This document shows, piece by piece, positions 37,612 to 64,000 of a stretch of DNA of 64,000 nucleotides. How positions within the stretch are numbered: position 1 is the stretch's first letter; every line of letters starts with the position of its first letter. A model generated the notes under the pieces. That model was not told where the DNA came from and made no database searches. It saw only the letters and a program-made list of their open reading frames with translations. The translations under genes and the position numbers were made by a program. Origin of the DNA: Hemibagrus wyckioides (Eukaryota; Chordata; Actinopteri; Siluriformes; Bagridae); NCBI RefSeq assembly GCF_019097595.1, contig NC_080732.1, forward strand, positions 1,219,354-1,283,353, written 5' to 3'.

Positions 37612-39465
37612 ACTAAAGTGGTGTGTCCGGAAAAGCTGCACCATTTCCTGCAGCTCATGTCATTTAAAGGTCTGGTTAGCAGTCAGATATGCAGATTATA
37701 TGATACATTTTATGAGGCTCGGATATGTGGGTGTGTCCTTTTCTTCAGCTGGTAGATCAGAGATAATGTCCAGCAGTCCTTGGAGGACTTCATCTCAAAT
37801 GAAATTAGCTTCCTGCGTGGGTCAGAAATAGCTGTTCAGGTGTTTTGCTGTGACGGTAATGGCTGCAGTGTTCAGGTGAGTCCAGCCCTCCGTGTGAAGC
37901 CATTTATTTTATTCAGTCCCTCTCTCCGTCTGTCTCTGTGCTCATCGGGACGCCCTGTCTCACTCTAATCATGTTTATTTTTCCGCAGCGAAAAGGGGGT
38001 CAGTCTTCAGAATCGCGTATGGACGCTTTAATTTGGTTCTCAGTGTGAGGGATAGAAGTGCGCCTGTGTGAGAGCGGCTACGAATGTAATTTCTCTTCTG
38101 TGCAGCAGTGCAGCCTGGGGGTTTTATAGAGGATAAAGCGGAGGACATCATTAGGTCCGTGGTGACCGGGAGACTCGGGGACTTCTCCAGACGTATTCGC
38201 AGGGAGGAAAACGTTCAGATCTTTGGCTGAGGGTCTGATCGGCTCTGTAGGGGTTCAGAGGGGCATTTAGGGAAGCTGTGCAATCTATATTGGATTTATT
38301 CCTGTTGTGTGTACAGGTGTGTGGCTCTCCTGCGGTGAGGAAGTCAAAGGCAGTAAATTCGTGGATGTCGAGGTCACGCCAGAGTCACACTCAGATTCTC
38401 CGTCTGACGTGACTCCGTTCATCACGTCTCTCTCTCTTTTTCACATCCCTCCCTTACACTTTTTTCTCCACAGAGGATTGCAGGGAGTGTGAAAGACTCG
38501 TTTTCAGCTTTTCGTCCCTGCGGCTGCTTCGGCTGTGTGATATCACTTCTGATAAAAACTTCAATCTCTGTACTTTCACCTGCTACCTGGTTTCAGAGTA
38601 AACATAATGATCTTACGCACCTTAAGATATTTAAAGGTGAAACATACATACTAAAGATAAAACCATGTCTCCTTTGATGGCATCATCCTAACGTTGGTGT
38701 TAGTCCTGAGAGTGTATCAGAGCTGAAAAGACCTTTACTCTCATCATTTCTGCTCAATCCTCCAGTGTAGTCTTTTTGCGTTCTGGTCATTTTGTCTAAT
38801 GTAACTGAGAAATCCACTGACAATGGAATCTCCATCTCAAGTAATTATGTGTGTGTATGTGTGTGTATGTGTGTGTGTGTGTGTGTGTTTACTCCTTGTT
38901 TCTTTTCTTTCTTTTTTTTTTAAACAAAATGCATCTGTATAACCAAACGATTCTGAAGCAATTTTCTCCGTGGGAGGAGTGTGTAATTTTCTATTTGGTG
39001 ACATTCTGATGTGTAAGAAACTAGTGTGTGTGTGTTTGTGTGTGTGTGCTTTTATATCTTAGTGAGGACCAAATTTCCCCACAAGAATAGGAATATCTGA
39101 CAGGTTTGGCCTTTTGGGGGCATTTTGTTTTTAATGTTTGTTTTTTAAAAAATTATAAAAAAAAAGAGCTGAACTGTGTGAAAAGTGGAAGGTCCTTACT
39201 ATGACAGACAAACAAGCCAAAAGAAACCTGTGTCTGTGTGTGTGTGTGTGTGTACAGTGCTTTAATGGCCGGAGTGGGCGATGGAGGGGAGAGATGTCAG
39301 CGAGGGCGCTGTTTAATGACTCCAGAATAATTCCTTCCTCATTAGCGTGAGCTCAGAGGATCCACCAGGGCTTGAACCACTAGAGCATGGCGTACCTCAA
39401 CAGTCTTTATCTCTGTATTATTGCATTTGCATAACATTACAGCCCCCGCATGAGAGAGCGTGAGC

Positions 39466-39497
<32 letters not shown>

Positions 39498-39849
39498 TGG
39501 AGCGAGGGAGTCCACTCCGAAAGGCCGCACGCACTTCATTTTAAAAGGGTATAGTGGACGTCCCTGCAAATCTAATCAGAAGTAAGTGGAGGTGGTGGCG
39601 ATGCTGCTGTGGTAGGAGGTGAGTGCACACAATAAGTGACATGCGGAGGAAGAACTTTCCAGAGTTATTAGAGTCATTAGAGCGGCTTTTAAGTAATATT
39701 ACAAAGACAAGCTCTTCATATCAAACCCTTTAAATTCACGGGAGCCGTGATTTGTCCGTATGCTGACGTGTTTCCTATTCAAACAGGAAGCTGGAGAGAT
39801 GGTCTGTAGAAGAAGGGCTTGACTGATTCGCCCAACAGCCTTGCACAAA

Positions 39850-40188
39850 GTCGGCCTATATGTTGTTTGTCTGCACTGTCTTGTCTTGTCTTGTCTTGTC
39901 TAGTCTTCCTGTGCACTTCTGTTGTATGTCTAGTTCTTAAAGACTGCACCTTAAGTATAGTTTAATTTTTTTAGTTTAATTTTAATTTTTAAATTATAGT
40001 TTAATTTTTTATCTCTATGTCATAACTCTATGTTTGTCTGCATCACTGTACTTTGTCTGTGTTCTGTGTAGCACCTCTGGTCTAGGAGGAACGTTGTTTC
40101 ACTTCACTGTGTACTGCATCAGCTATATATGGTTGAAGTGGCAATAAAGCTTCTTTGACTTTGACTTTGACTTTGAGGTACGTCTAAA
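39850..40188 (+). mobile_element. 3' tail of a non-LTR (LINE-type) retrotransposon
   Basis: Ends with GGTTGAAGTGGCAATAAAGC followed by short tandem TTGACT units, the usual 3' end of many fish LINE elements (L2-like tails are similar). Contains a TTGTC tandem near 39880 and a stretch near 40020-40100 typical of such tails. 5'-truncated; no reverse transcriptase seen. Confidence 0.6.
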
Positions 40189-42429
40189 TGCACTTAGCAA
40201 ACTAGGATGCTAAACATGGAGAACAGCAAAGACGTTAACGAGAACCTTACCTTTTTTAAATCTGTGGATAATCACCACCTTCACCCCCTTTAACGTGGAC
40301 GATGGTGAGATGGTGCATGTTTTTGGAGGCAAGGTTGAGCATCGGGGCCACTGATGGTAACGAGCTGCTACTGTAGAGCAAGACACACCCCCTATATGTT
40401 ATAGAGAGCATTTAATTGGATACTCACAAGTCCTGTACAGGATGAGTCATTAAAACCTTCATATCAAACTATAAACTTAAAGAGAGAATATCTCAAAATC
40501 CATTTTTGGTAATTTGTCTATAAATATCATCATGGTGACTAAAAAAACATCAATTAAAAAGCTCTGAAACAGTTATTTGGATTTCAGAAATAATCTTTTT
40601 CTTTCTCTACAGAAATCCTGACTCTCGTGTGCAAAATCTCTATCTGATCTTCATGGCAGGACTCCAATCTAACACCCTGATCTGATGGATAGAAAAGCAA
40701 GCCAGCCAGGAGGTTCATTTCCAACCTATTTATCAGCATGTAGTTTTGTTCAAATGATGGAGGTGTGCCTGTAGCCTCGTATCGGATTGCTCTGAGCCTG
40801 AAACACAGTGCTGAATTTCCTTTTCTTTCCTTCCAGATGAGGAACAGTGCAGTGTATCCTATATACGTTTAGAAAAAAAAAACATTTAATTCAGTCATTT
40901 TTCTCCCCCTGAGGTGCAGATCAATTTCCATAGACTGGCTCGAGGTATTTTCCGTCATTAGGCTTTTGAGCGCCGGCTGTAAACTGCAGGCCAGCGGGGG
41001 ACTGGATGCAGCTGCACGCTTCACTCGGGGTTTATTCCTCTGTCGCTGTAAGAAACATGCAGGATGTGGGTCACTGCATGAAAACGCTACCTTCTTTTCC
41101 AACAAAACCAATTAGCAAGAACATTTACAATCTTAAACACTCTATTATTTAAAAAAAAGCTAAAATTTCTCAATATGATACAGAGATAAACCTTATAATA
41201 AGAGAGAGTAACAAAATTAGCTTTTAGTCTGGTTTTTAATTCACTTAAAACAGACATCACTTTTAAATCACATAAGAATCTTTAAGAATAAAATTAATTG
41301 ACCAAATGTTTAAAGTGTTAGTGGAATTTATGGTTCCTAATATCTTTTTTTTTTTTTTTTTAGCTTTAATAACTGAATGATTAAATTTGTGTCAAATTTC
41401 AACAAATCATGATGACAGTAAATATTACTGAGTGCAAAATCTGTTCATTCTCGAAACATCTAAATAAAAATAAAAACAAATATTTATTGTATGTGCTATA
41501 GGCCTGTATGGCATAGAGAATAATCTAGAAACATTGATAATAACAACAAACCCCCCAAAAAAGAGAAATGGCTGACTGAAAAAAATATTTCTTGTTTTTC
41601 TCGCAAATTCATGATTAGATTATTTATTCTGGTCTAGACTAGAACCCTAGAACCTATAAAGTGCTATTTATTAGTCATTTTAGTTGCATTATTTATTTTT
41701 TTAAACAAATATTACAAATTTCTCCTGCAGATTTGAAGCATCACCCAAAACATGTTTAAGAAAATCTCTTTACAGGCTGAGATTGCACAACACAATGTCC
41801 CATCAAAGTGTCTCTTTCCAAAAGCCATTCAAAAGCCGGCAAGAAAGATTGTTTGAAATTTCGCTTTCTGGAAGTAAAATGGTGTATCCCCCCCTCCTTT
41901 TCTTGTCAAATGACCCATTTACCTCGGAACACAACGAGAGGAAGGGCACGGAGGGCGTAGCGTGGGGGGAATGAAGGAGGAAAATTGATTCTGCATGATG
42001 ATGAAAGGCATAAATAAAGCACAGCAGGGGAAATTCAATGCATAACCAGCAGAAGTTCAGTTCCAGACCAGGTTCCAGCTTCTGAGACACACAGACCAGG
42101 CAATCAGGGGCTGAAGAGCTGCTGATTACCTGGCCGAGAGCTGAAACAGAACTGAACGCTCCTGGATTGAGGATCATGTTCCACGCTGCACATGACACAT
42201 GGGGTTTGAGGCATAATAGAAATTGGGACATATTAGCTTCATGCATACAGACTGGAGGAAATCAAACGCAAGAAGCACACACTCTCCGAGAACAGGTGCC
42301 GAACAAATGGAACTGAACAAACGGACTGGAAATGTAACTCAGTACACGTGTAGATGTTTTTAGGATAATACCATTAGAAATCTTGTGCATGTCTTTGGAG
42401 CTTAGAACTAAGAAAATTCTCAAAACAGG

Positions 42430-43235
42430 GCTGTGTGATGAAGCAGAGCTACTGATACCACCAACAAGCTGATTATTTTCCTGTTACAGCACATCACAAT
42501 GAAGTGTTTCATTCCTCTTATACCTCAGCAATTTGACAGCAGTTACAATTTAGAACTTTAGAACTTTATAATTCCACATTTAATGTTGTGGAAGCTTCTC
42601 AAGGTCTCCAGTCTCATCAAGCACATCCACACAGCAGCATCTGGTCTGAAAGCAAAACAAAAAAGTCAATAAGAATTAATTTGTGTTTCTAATGTGAAGA
42701 ATAAAACATGGTTGCGTTTCATTTTTTCTTACACCACATCAATTTACTGACTATTATAAATGTTATTTATTAAAGAATAATGTGTTTTTTGCAACGTTGC
42801 TGAACATTCTCAGACAAGTCAGTTCCTGTTGTCACTTATGTTACAGCAGCTACAAACAGTCGTTCCCTCACCAGCCTCTCTTTATTCTATCTAAGATTAG
42901 GTTAATAAAATAAATAAAATTGCAGCTTACTGAGAAACCGCAAAAAAAAGTGTAAACTCTTCTGTCCTGAAGATGTTAGAAAAGTTACAGACTGTTACCA
43001 GGGCTGACACTGGAGACTCCTTCTGTAAATATTAAGCCAGCATGTCCCTGAAAAAATCGTCACCATATCAACGATTACAGATGTTTTGAAAGTCCATTTG
43101 AGTGGAGACTCCTCCCCCTGAGAAGGAGCTGCTGCTATAATGCATGAGAAGAAATGCATTAATATAAAGCTTTGAGTTCTAGAAAATTCCTCAACACCTT
43201 CTGACCAGTTCAGAAGGAGTCTCCAGTGTCAGGAC
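42430..43235. repeat. dispersed repeat family A, long copy
   Basis: Carries the family words TTACAGCAGCTA, TCGTTCCCTCACCAGCCTCT, GTGTAAACTCTTCTGTCCTG and GACACTGGAGACTCCTT, and near its right end the last one again in inverted orientation (43211-43230). No coding capacity. Other copies are near 6130, 47565, 57190, 58015, 60140, 61775 and 62990. Not assigned to a known family. Confidence 0.65.
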
Positions 43236-43590
43236 TCGGTCATTCTTTGTACATGCTGAAGAGATCCTGGTGTGATGAATGAAAGAGGATGATGAAGACT
43301 GGGTTTACTTTTAAAATACATTGAACACTGTTCATATGTTTACACTGAAGAACCAGAATGTACCTGTACTGAATATTGCAGTTATTTGATTGATTGATTT
43401 ATTTTTATTTTAGACACGATGTAAAGAATTTATCCAGCTTTAATTCATGCTCCAGAAACGTGTCATGAGACGTGACTGTGATCAAGTCCTGTCCTGGCAA
43501 GTTTATCTTGGCTACTGGTAAAGACATTTGTTTGCACACCTCTCGAGTGACCAGCTAACCTCTCCACCCACTGAAAAACTGCTGACGTCA

Positions 43591-43668
43591 CGTGCAGTCT
43601 GAGCTTAATTAAACCCATATTGAGAAAAGTATAAATTCAGCCGCTCTCTCACTCTCTTTCTGTCTCGC

Positions 43669-43710
<42 letters not shown>

Positions 43711-43798
43711 GAGCTGATGTGAGGTGGGACAAAGTCTCTGAAGGCTGTTATAAACTACCTCTTCTATCTTTTTGTAAACTTTTAACCAAGCGCGCGCG
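43591..43798 (+). promoter_or_regulatory. hgd promoter and 5' UTR
   Basis: TATAAA at 43630-43635, about 165 bp upstream of the ATG, suggesting a start site near 43660. A (CT)n tract at about 43674-43706 would then lie in the 5' UTR. The sequence CTTAATTAAAC just upstream (43600-43615) resembles an HNF1 half-palindrome, plausible for a liver gene. Confidence 0.5.
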
Positions 43799-56680
<12,882 letters not shown>

Positions 56681-56836
56681 ACAGGCCACGGTCCAGAGCA
56701 ACTAGCCTGAATGACCTACATTAACGAGTCAGGGTTCATGTGTTTAATCCTCTTTATATATACACACAGATATAAACAAACAAAGTGGGGACGTATGATA
56801 TGATGGAAGTATGATAGTATAGACATATAAAGCTAC

Positions 56837-56842
56837 AATAAA
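56837..56842 (+). terminator. hgd poly(A) signal
   Basis: AATAAA 157 bp after the hgd stop codon. Confidence 0.75.
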
Positions 56843-56889
56843 ATGGAATTCAACACAAACTGCTCTCGCTTATTGTTTCATCAGTAAAG

Positions 56890-56895
56890 TTTATT
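56890..56895 (-). terminator. ndufb4 poly(A) signal
   Basis: TTTATT on the + strand (AATAAA on -), 55 bp after the ndufb4 stop codon. It faces the hgd signal 48 bp away. Confidence 0.7.
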
Positions 56896-56949
56896 TATAG
56901 TTACATGTACACCGTGAGCCGAGGATTGAACTGAAATACGAGTCAGAGG

Positions 56950-57012
56950 TCAGTACGAGAGTCTGTATGGCCGTTGGTACGTCCCGTCTTTGATGCGCTG
57001 CTCCCTCTTGTC
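56950..57012 (-). CDS. ndufb4: ndufb4 exon 3
   Basis: 20 codons [20 protein letters not shown] plus TGA. Acceptor GTTTCAG. Confidence 0.95.
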   Translation of the reverse strand, partial: DKREQRIKDGTYQRPYRLSY

Positions 57013-59326
57013 CTGAAACGACACAAAGACAACTTTACTAACTTGAATTTCACTTACTCTGTGCTCATAAACCTCAGAATGATGATGAAGATGAACACAG
57101 ATGAACACAGAAAGCTGTTGATTAGATTTCTATGGCAGCAGCTCTGACTGTAGCTCAGCTTTTTATGAATGCTTGTTTTCTAGCAACGGCTCATTAACAG
57201 GAAGGTTTCTGTTCTGGATTAGAACAAAATGTTTTATTTATAGCTTTAGGGAAGGAGTCTCCAGTGTCAGCGCTTTATAACCTTCATAGTTAAAGCTTTA
57301 TACTTTTCTGACGCCTTCAGGATGTCTCCGTGGAACATCCTTTCAACACATTCAGCACTGTATGTCTTCACACTTCTTTATCTGAACACAGGAATGAGTT
57401 ACAGTCCCAGAATCTGGTGTTAATAAGATCTCAGGTACAAATATAAAGTGTAGGAATGAGTGCTTGTTGAATAAATATTCCCTCGTCTCAGATCCTGGTC
57501 CAGTCTCTCAGGCACAAAGCTGCTGAAACATTTTCACCCAATCAGATTGTTGGAGAAATAGCTAAAGAATCTCTAGTCTTTAAATAGCACTTGAAGATGG
57601 AGCTCACAATTGCACTAGAAGAAGAAATTGTTAACAACCAATCAGAGCAGCAAATTGTTTTAAAGCCTATTAAAAAATCCTTAATCACAGTGCGATAAAT
57701 TACTGTTACTTTATACTACAGTTGAGAAGATTTTGCCCTGGTTTTATTGACCCTGCTAAACACTCAGCACCACCTCACGCAGTTAAAAGGTTTACTGTAC
57801 ATACAGAACCACAGGAAACTCATTTCTTTCTCACGAGACGCAGTTTTGCTCATGCTCGAGCACAGAGAGGCAGAGAGGAGCAGTTCAGTTTCTGTAGCTG
57901 CAGTAAAAGCAGAGTGACGGAGCAGATAGTTCAGCTTCAATTTCTCTCTTTCCCTCAGAAAACAAAAAAAACAAACAAAAAAAAAAAACACACACACACA
58001 CAGACTGCTATTTTACCAAAAACCAGAAAGTGTAAACTCCTCTGTCCTGGAGAATTCACAGTACCATGACTGTTACAGATCTGTTTACAACCGAGAATCT
58101 GGTCATAAATGTTAAGTAAATCTCACCTGTCTTTATTAAACACATCTTCTAATTCAGTTTATTATTAGTCTTAGATTAGATGGAAAGTCTGCTGTACAAG
58201 TCGCTGTATCTGAGCTGTAAAACTTTAATTTAATTAATATAAACCTGTCGCTCACGTCATGGCTGGAACTACTTTCCAAGTCGCTCTGATATACAGAAAT
58301 ATCACAGACTTTCTGACCAAACAGATTTAAGAATTCATCCTCACTGTGCTATAAACGTTACTCATTTCTTTGCACTTGAAGAAGGCTTAAAAGCCAAGAA
58401 AAACAACAACAACAACTTTTAAGCACAACTCACGCGGTCAGTCTTCAAGACATAGCACAAGACGAAGAGAGGAGCGACTCCGATCAGTCCGGCAATCAGG
58501 GAGGATTTGGGTGTAGGTCTGAAGTGGTTATACAGCTCAGTACGGGCGTACGTCCACCTGGCGAGCGCCGGGTCCTCCTGCAAGAACAAAAATACACAGA
58601 ATATTAATGCACAATCTTTACATGATCAAAATGAAGTCCAGTCAGGTTAAACTGGACCTGATCAAACTCCGCCCTAATTAATCAGTCTATAACCAGTCCT
58701 GCATATCTAAACTTTTGTAAAACGTTAGTTTATGCAGCTGGGTATGAATATGCAAATAAGGCTCTGACACTACCCGCTGACTTTAATCGTGTTTTTGAAC
58801 ACGTTTTTTCCCTTGAAAAGATCTGGCAACAGTCTTATGTTCAAAAAGAGCGACACAGAAAGCATGTTTATAGAAACACTGAAGTGTGTTTGCTAACAGA
58901 ACTAAATGATAATAACTATGTTATTAACACCAACTAGCACCAAGGTCACTCTCCGATTACTCACAAATTAACTTTATTATCTTTTAACTACTACAAATGT
59001 CGTGTGTCTCCACCTTTAAACTACTCATTAATCTTCAATCGAGATATCTAAGAAAGAAGCCTAGTCTCCATTTTTATTTATTAGCAGCTTTTATTTACTA
59101 GGCTAGTTAAGCTAGCTAGCTAAAGCCCAGTTTTCCTCTCCTCACTCACAATTAGCTCATTCCGCAGAGGATTATTCAGCCTTGTCTGATATTCTCTCTT
59201 TAGCCGGGCCCTGAGCGCTGCCCGCTCCTCCTCCGCCCGTCGATATTCGGGAGAAACGTTAAAATATTCCGCTGGATCTAATGTTTGTGGCCGAGTCGCC
59301 AAAGGTGCCTCCTTGTAGTCCGCCAT
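56950..59326 (-). CDS. ndufb4: ndufb4, NADH:ubiquinone oxidoreductase subunit B4 (complete, three exons)
   Basis: Accessory subunit of mitochondrial complex I, a small single-pass inner-membrane protein of the distal membrane arm. Exons 59150-59326, 58434-58577 and 56950-57012 splice in phase 0 to 127 aa; human has 129. Family signatures: [20 protein letters not shown] (matching human LDPAEYNISPETRR), [18 protein letters not shown], a hydrophobic membrane segment [19 protein letters not shown] (residues ~86-104), and the C-terminus [20 protein letters not shown]. No cleavable presequence, as expected. Convergent with hgd and divergent from ropn1l; hgd-NDUFB4 adjacency also exists in human. 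Confidence 0.96.
57013..58433 (-). other. ndufb4 intron 2
   Basis: 1.42 kb, no gene. Mostly dispersed repeats: family A fragments at about 57190-57340 and 58015-58110, and family B at about 57335-57670. A poly-A followed by (CA)n lies at about 57963-58002. Confidence 0.6.
57335..57670. repeat. dispersed repeat family B, copy 2
   Basis: Matches 55160-55570 over most of its length; shared words include TTTTCACCCAATCAGA and TCTCTAGTCTTTAAATAGCA. Confidence 0.7.
58434..58577 (-). CDS. ndufb4: ndufb4 exon 2
   Basis: 48 codons: [20 protein letters not shown] to [10 protein letters not shown], with the transmembrane segment. Acceptor CTTGCAG, donor GTGAGT. Confidence 0.95.
58578..59149 (-). other. 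ndufb4 intron 1
   Basis: 572 bp, AT-rich. I see no gene and no clear repeat. Confidence 0.6.
59150..59326 (-). CDS. ndufb4: ndufb4 exon 1
   Basis: 59 codons from [14 protein letters not shown] to NPLRNELI, donor GTGAGT. ATG at 59326, context GGCGGACTAC-type after the start. Confidence 0.95.
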
Positions 59327-59359
59327 GTTTACGGGCGGTCGCTGATTAAACACAGAGCA

Positions 59360-59425
59360 ATATGATTGGTCCACAGGTACGTTGCGTTCTCGCGAGGTTT
59401 TCCATGAACAGGGCGCATGCGCAGA
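59360..59425 (-). promoter_or_regulatory. ndufb4 promoter: NRF1 site, TCTCGCGAGA-type box, CCAAT
   Basis: GCGCATGCGC at 59413-59422 is a perfect palindromic NRF1 core. CCTCGCGAGA on the - strand at about 59388-59397 matches the TCTCGCGAGA housekeeping promoter element at nine of ten bases. A CCAAT box on the - strand lies at about 59365-59369. All lie within 100 bp upstream of the ATG at 59326. Confidence 0.65.
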
Positions 59426-59712
59426 ACGAAATAACATTTTACCAATATTCTTTACTGTTTCTAATTTTAGTAAAAAAAATTTTTAAATCAAAATGACATA
59501 GGATGTATGTCGTAATCACACACACACACACACACACACGCACACACTATACAACGCGTTACAGTTTAAAATATAATTTAGTAAATATTTAAATATGACT
59601 TAACTTTATATTTCAGTCTATTAACAGGCACACTATAATTTAACTGGCTTGTATAAAAATGTATTTAATAAAAAATGTTGGAGAAAGATATCGTGACGTC
59701 ACCGGCCTCGTC

Positions 59713-59828
59713 GTTTCTAGGAGACGGTATATAAATACTAGGTTACTATAGAAACAAGAGGCACTCTGCAGGTGGTATATAGGCAGTTGAATTTGGGCTG
59801 ATTTAAAGATCGTTTCCGTGAAGTTTTG
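59713..59828 (+). promoter_or_regulatory. ropn1l promoter with X-box-like motifs and non-coding first exon
   Basis: GTTACTATAGAAAC at 59742-59755 matches the RFX X-box pattern GTTRCCATAGYAAC at about twelve of fourteen bases, and GTTTCTAGGAGAC at 59713-59725 is a second, weaker candidate. A TATATAAA lies between them (59728-59735). A non-coding exon probably ends at 59828 with donor GTAAGT, spliced to an acceptor ending at 59933. Confidence 0.55.
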
Positions 59829-59887
59829 GTAAGTTTTCTTACATTTGTGTTAGATTAGCGGTCAGTTTAATGACAGGAGGTAGCTAA

Positions 59888-62720
<2,833 letters not shown>

Positions 62721-62897
62721 AGGTGCGAGAGAACAGATGGCTTTCAGATCCTCTCTTCAGCCTAGGCTTTAACTGTCTTATATAACTGCACTAATGATGA
62801 AGCACCATTCAACCTTTAACCCTATAAAGCCTGGGCATGTTTCAGTAAACGTATTCGAGTTCTCAGCTTGTTAATTCCACTGATTAGCAATACACAC

Positions 62898-62903
62898 AAT
62901 AAA
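62898..62903 (+). terminator. ropn1l poly(A) signal candidate
   Basis: AATAAA 178 bp after the ropn1l stop codon. Confidence 0.6.
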
Positions 62904-62989
62904 AGACAGAAATGATGTGGAAAACGATTCTGTGAAATCAGCAAAAACACAAAAAACAATACAAAAATAAAACACATAATGGTCTGCAG

Positions 62990-63935
62990 GGTCATGTGAT
63001 GCAGCACTGTGATGTTTTTTTATCTCTAAACACATGACCCTGATGTTTTATTCCTCTTATACCACAGCAATTTGGCAACAATTACTGTGTTTGATTTTTT
63101 AAAGAATCATGAAATAAGTTACTTCCTGTCACTGATATTATACACTATATTGCCAAAAATTTTGGGACATTTCAGGTGTTGTTTTTCAGGGGTTGGACTC
63201 GGCCCCTTAGTTCCAGTAAAAGGATCTCTTAATGCTTCAGCTTCATGCCAAGACATTTTGGACAATTTCATGCTCTTTGTGGGTATAGTTTGGGGATGAC
63301 CCCTTCCTGTTCCAACATGACTGCACACCACTGACCAAAGCAAGGTCCATAAAGACATGGATGAGTGAGTTTGGTGTGGAGGAACTTGACTGGCCTGCAC
63401 AGAGTCCTGACCTCAACCCCATAGAACACCTTTGGGATGAATTAGAGTGGAGACTGTGTGTCCTGCTGGAAGAGGAAGGGGTCATCCCCAAACTGTTCCC
63501 ACAAAGAGCATGAAATTGTCCAAAATGTCTTGGTATGAAGCTGAAGCATTAAGAGTTCCTTTCACTGGAACTAAGGGGCCGAGCCCAACCCCTGAAACAC
63601 AACACCTGAACTCAATGATCTGGAGGGGTGTCCCTAAACATTTGGCAATATAGTGCACCTTCCTGTCCTCTCTCTCTGAGAAACTGCAAGAAGTGTAAAC
63701 TCTTCTGTCCTGAAGATGTAGGAAAAGTTTCAGCTTCACTGTTACAAAGCTCTGACACTGGAGTCTCCTTCCATAAATGTTAATTAAACATCTTACTTTT
63801 GGAAAACTTTCATGTCAACGATTTTAAAGATCTATTCAGATGGAGCGTTCTTCCATCACTTCTCTGTGAACGAGCTGTTGCTATAGAAACGATAACATAG
63901 AGCTGATGTTATAGAGAATAGATCACCAACTTTTG
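62990..63935. repeat. dispersed repeat family A copy split by a Tc1-like element
   Basis: Family A sequence on both sides of 63143-63655: TTCCTCTTATACCACAGCAA to the left, and GTGTAAACTCTTCTGTCCTG, GACACTGGAGTCTCCTTCC and GAGCTGTTGCTATAGAAACG to the right. The transposon therefore inserted into an existing copy. Confidence 0.7.
63143..63655 (+). mobile_element. fold-back Tc1-like element
   Basis: 513 bp with ends CACTATATTGCCAAAAATTT and TTTGGCAATATAGTG. The centre encodes a decayed transposase C-terminus on the + strand (LDWPAQSPDLNPIEHLWDEL-type). The sequence left of it (about 63175-63308) is the near-perfect reverse complement of that to the right (about 63472-63606), giving ~135-bp internal inverted arms. 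Same family as 46831-47392. Confidence 0.88.
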
Positions 63936-64000
63936 ACCAAATATCAGCCAACAGGACTCTGTGTAGTGAACATATTTCTTACGGTGTGTTTGGTTTAAAT
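63936..64000. other. window end
   Basis: Short AT-rich stretch, nothing recognised. Confidence 0.5.

Larger units (their letters stand above)
37353..43590. other. arx-hgd intergenic region, part 3
   Basis: No gene. Contains (TTA)n at 37427-37474, a CTCF-type motif at 37598-37611, TG repeats near 38866 and 39025, (GA)n at about 39464-39490, a LINE 3' tail at about 39850-40188 and a family A repeat copy at about 42430-43235. Possibly conserved blocks by eye: 37990-38290, 39290-39600, 40890-41110 and 41770-41970. 38500-38820 and 41120-41740 show nothing recognisable. Confidence 0.4.

Noticed and set aside
39290..39320. GCGAGGGCGCTG as a fourth CTCF motif
   Set aside because: Right half fits, but several core positions mismatch; not counted.

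Overview
This window is vertebrate genomic DNA, almost certainly from a teleost fish. It has intron-rich genes with GT-AG splicing, very many (CT)n, (CA)n, (ATT)n and (TTTC)n microsatellites, Tc1-like and hAT DNA transposon remnants, and fish-like versions of five recognisable genes. I worked by eye and by recalled protein families. Exon edges were checked by reading phase across every junction.

Layout. (1) 105-17673, + strand: the last five coding exons of pola1 (DNA polymerase alpha catalytic subunit), covering the two C-terminal zinc modules and the C-terminal helical tail. Three of the introns are long (6.1, 3.5 and 6.0 kb) and hold low-repeat, TAAT-rich blocks that look like conserved enhancers. 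(2) 21981-27661, - strand: a complete five-exon arx homeobox gene (451 aa), tail-to-tail with pola1. pola1-ARX linkage is conserved across vertebrates, and mammalian POLA1 introns are known to hold ultraconserved ARX enhancers. (3) 27662-43798: a 16-kb gene-free interval upstream of arx. It holds a 1.77-kb minisatellite, possible further enhancers, two strong CTCF-type motifs, a Tc1-like remnant, a second DNA-element candidate and a LINE 3' tail. (4) 43799-56680, + strand: a complete 14-exon hgd (homogentisate 1,2-dioxygenase, 443 aa) with introns full of transposon debris. (5) 56950-59326, - strand: a complete three-exon ndufb4 (complex I subunit, 127 aa). (6) 59939-62720, + strand: ropn1l (ropporin-1-like, 224 aa; six coding exons plus a non-coding first exon), divergent from ndufb4. 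(7) 62721-64000: repeats only, including a fold-back Tc1-like element nested in another repeat.

How it fits together. The left half (pola1-arx) looks like a developmental regulatory domain with few transposons. The right half (hgd-ndufb4-ropn1l) is a compact metabolic and ciliary cluster loaded with repeats. CTCF-like motifs at 32140 and 37598 (- orientation) and 51133 (+ orientation) point away from each other across the transition, as expected at a topological domain boundary. No prokaryotic features, viral genes or CRISPR arrays were seen, and no wholly new gene system was found. The most useful leads are regulatory: the candidate arx enhancers, the CTCF arrangement, UG-repeat splice acceptors at arx exon 3 and hgd exon 4, a NAGNAG acceptor in ropn1l that can create a stop codon, and NRF1 and X-box type promoter motifs.
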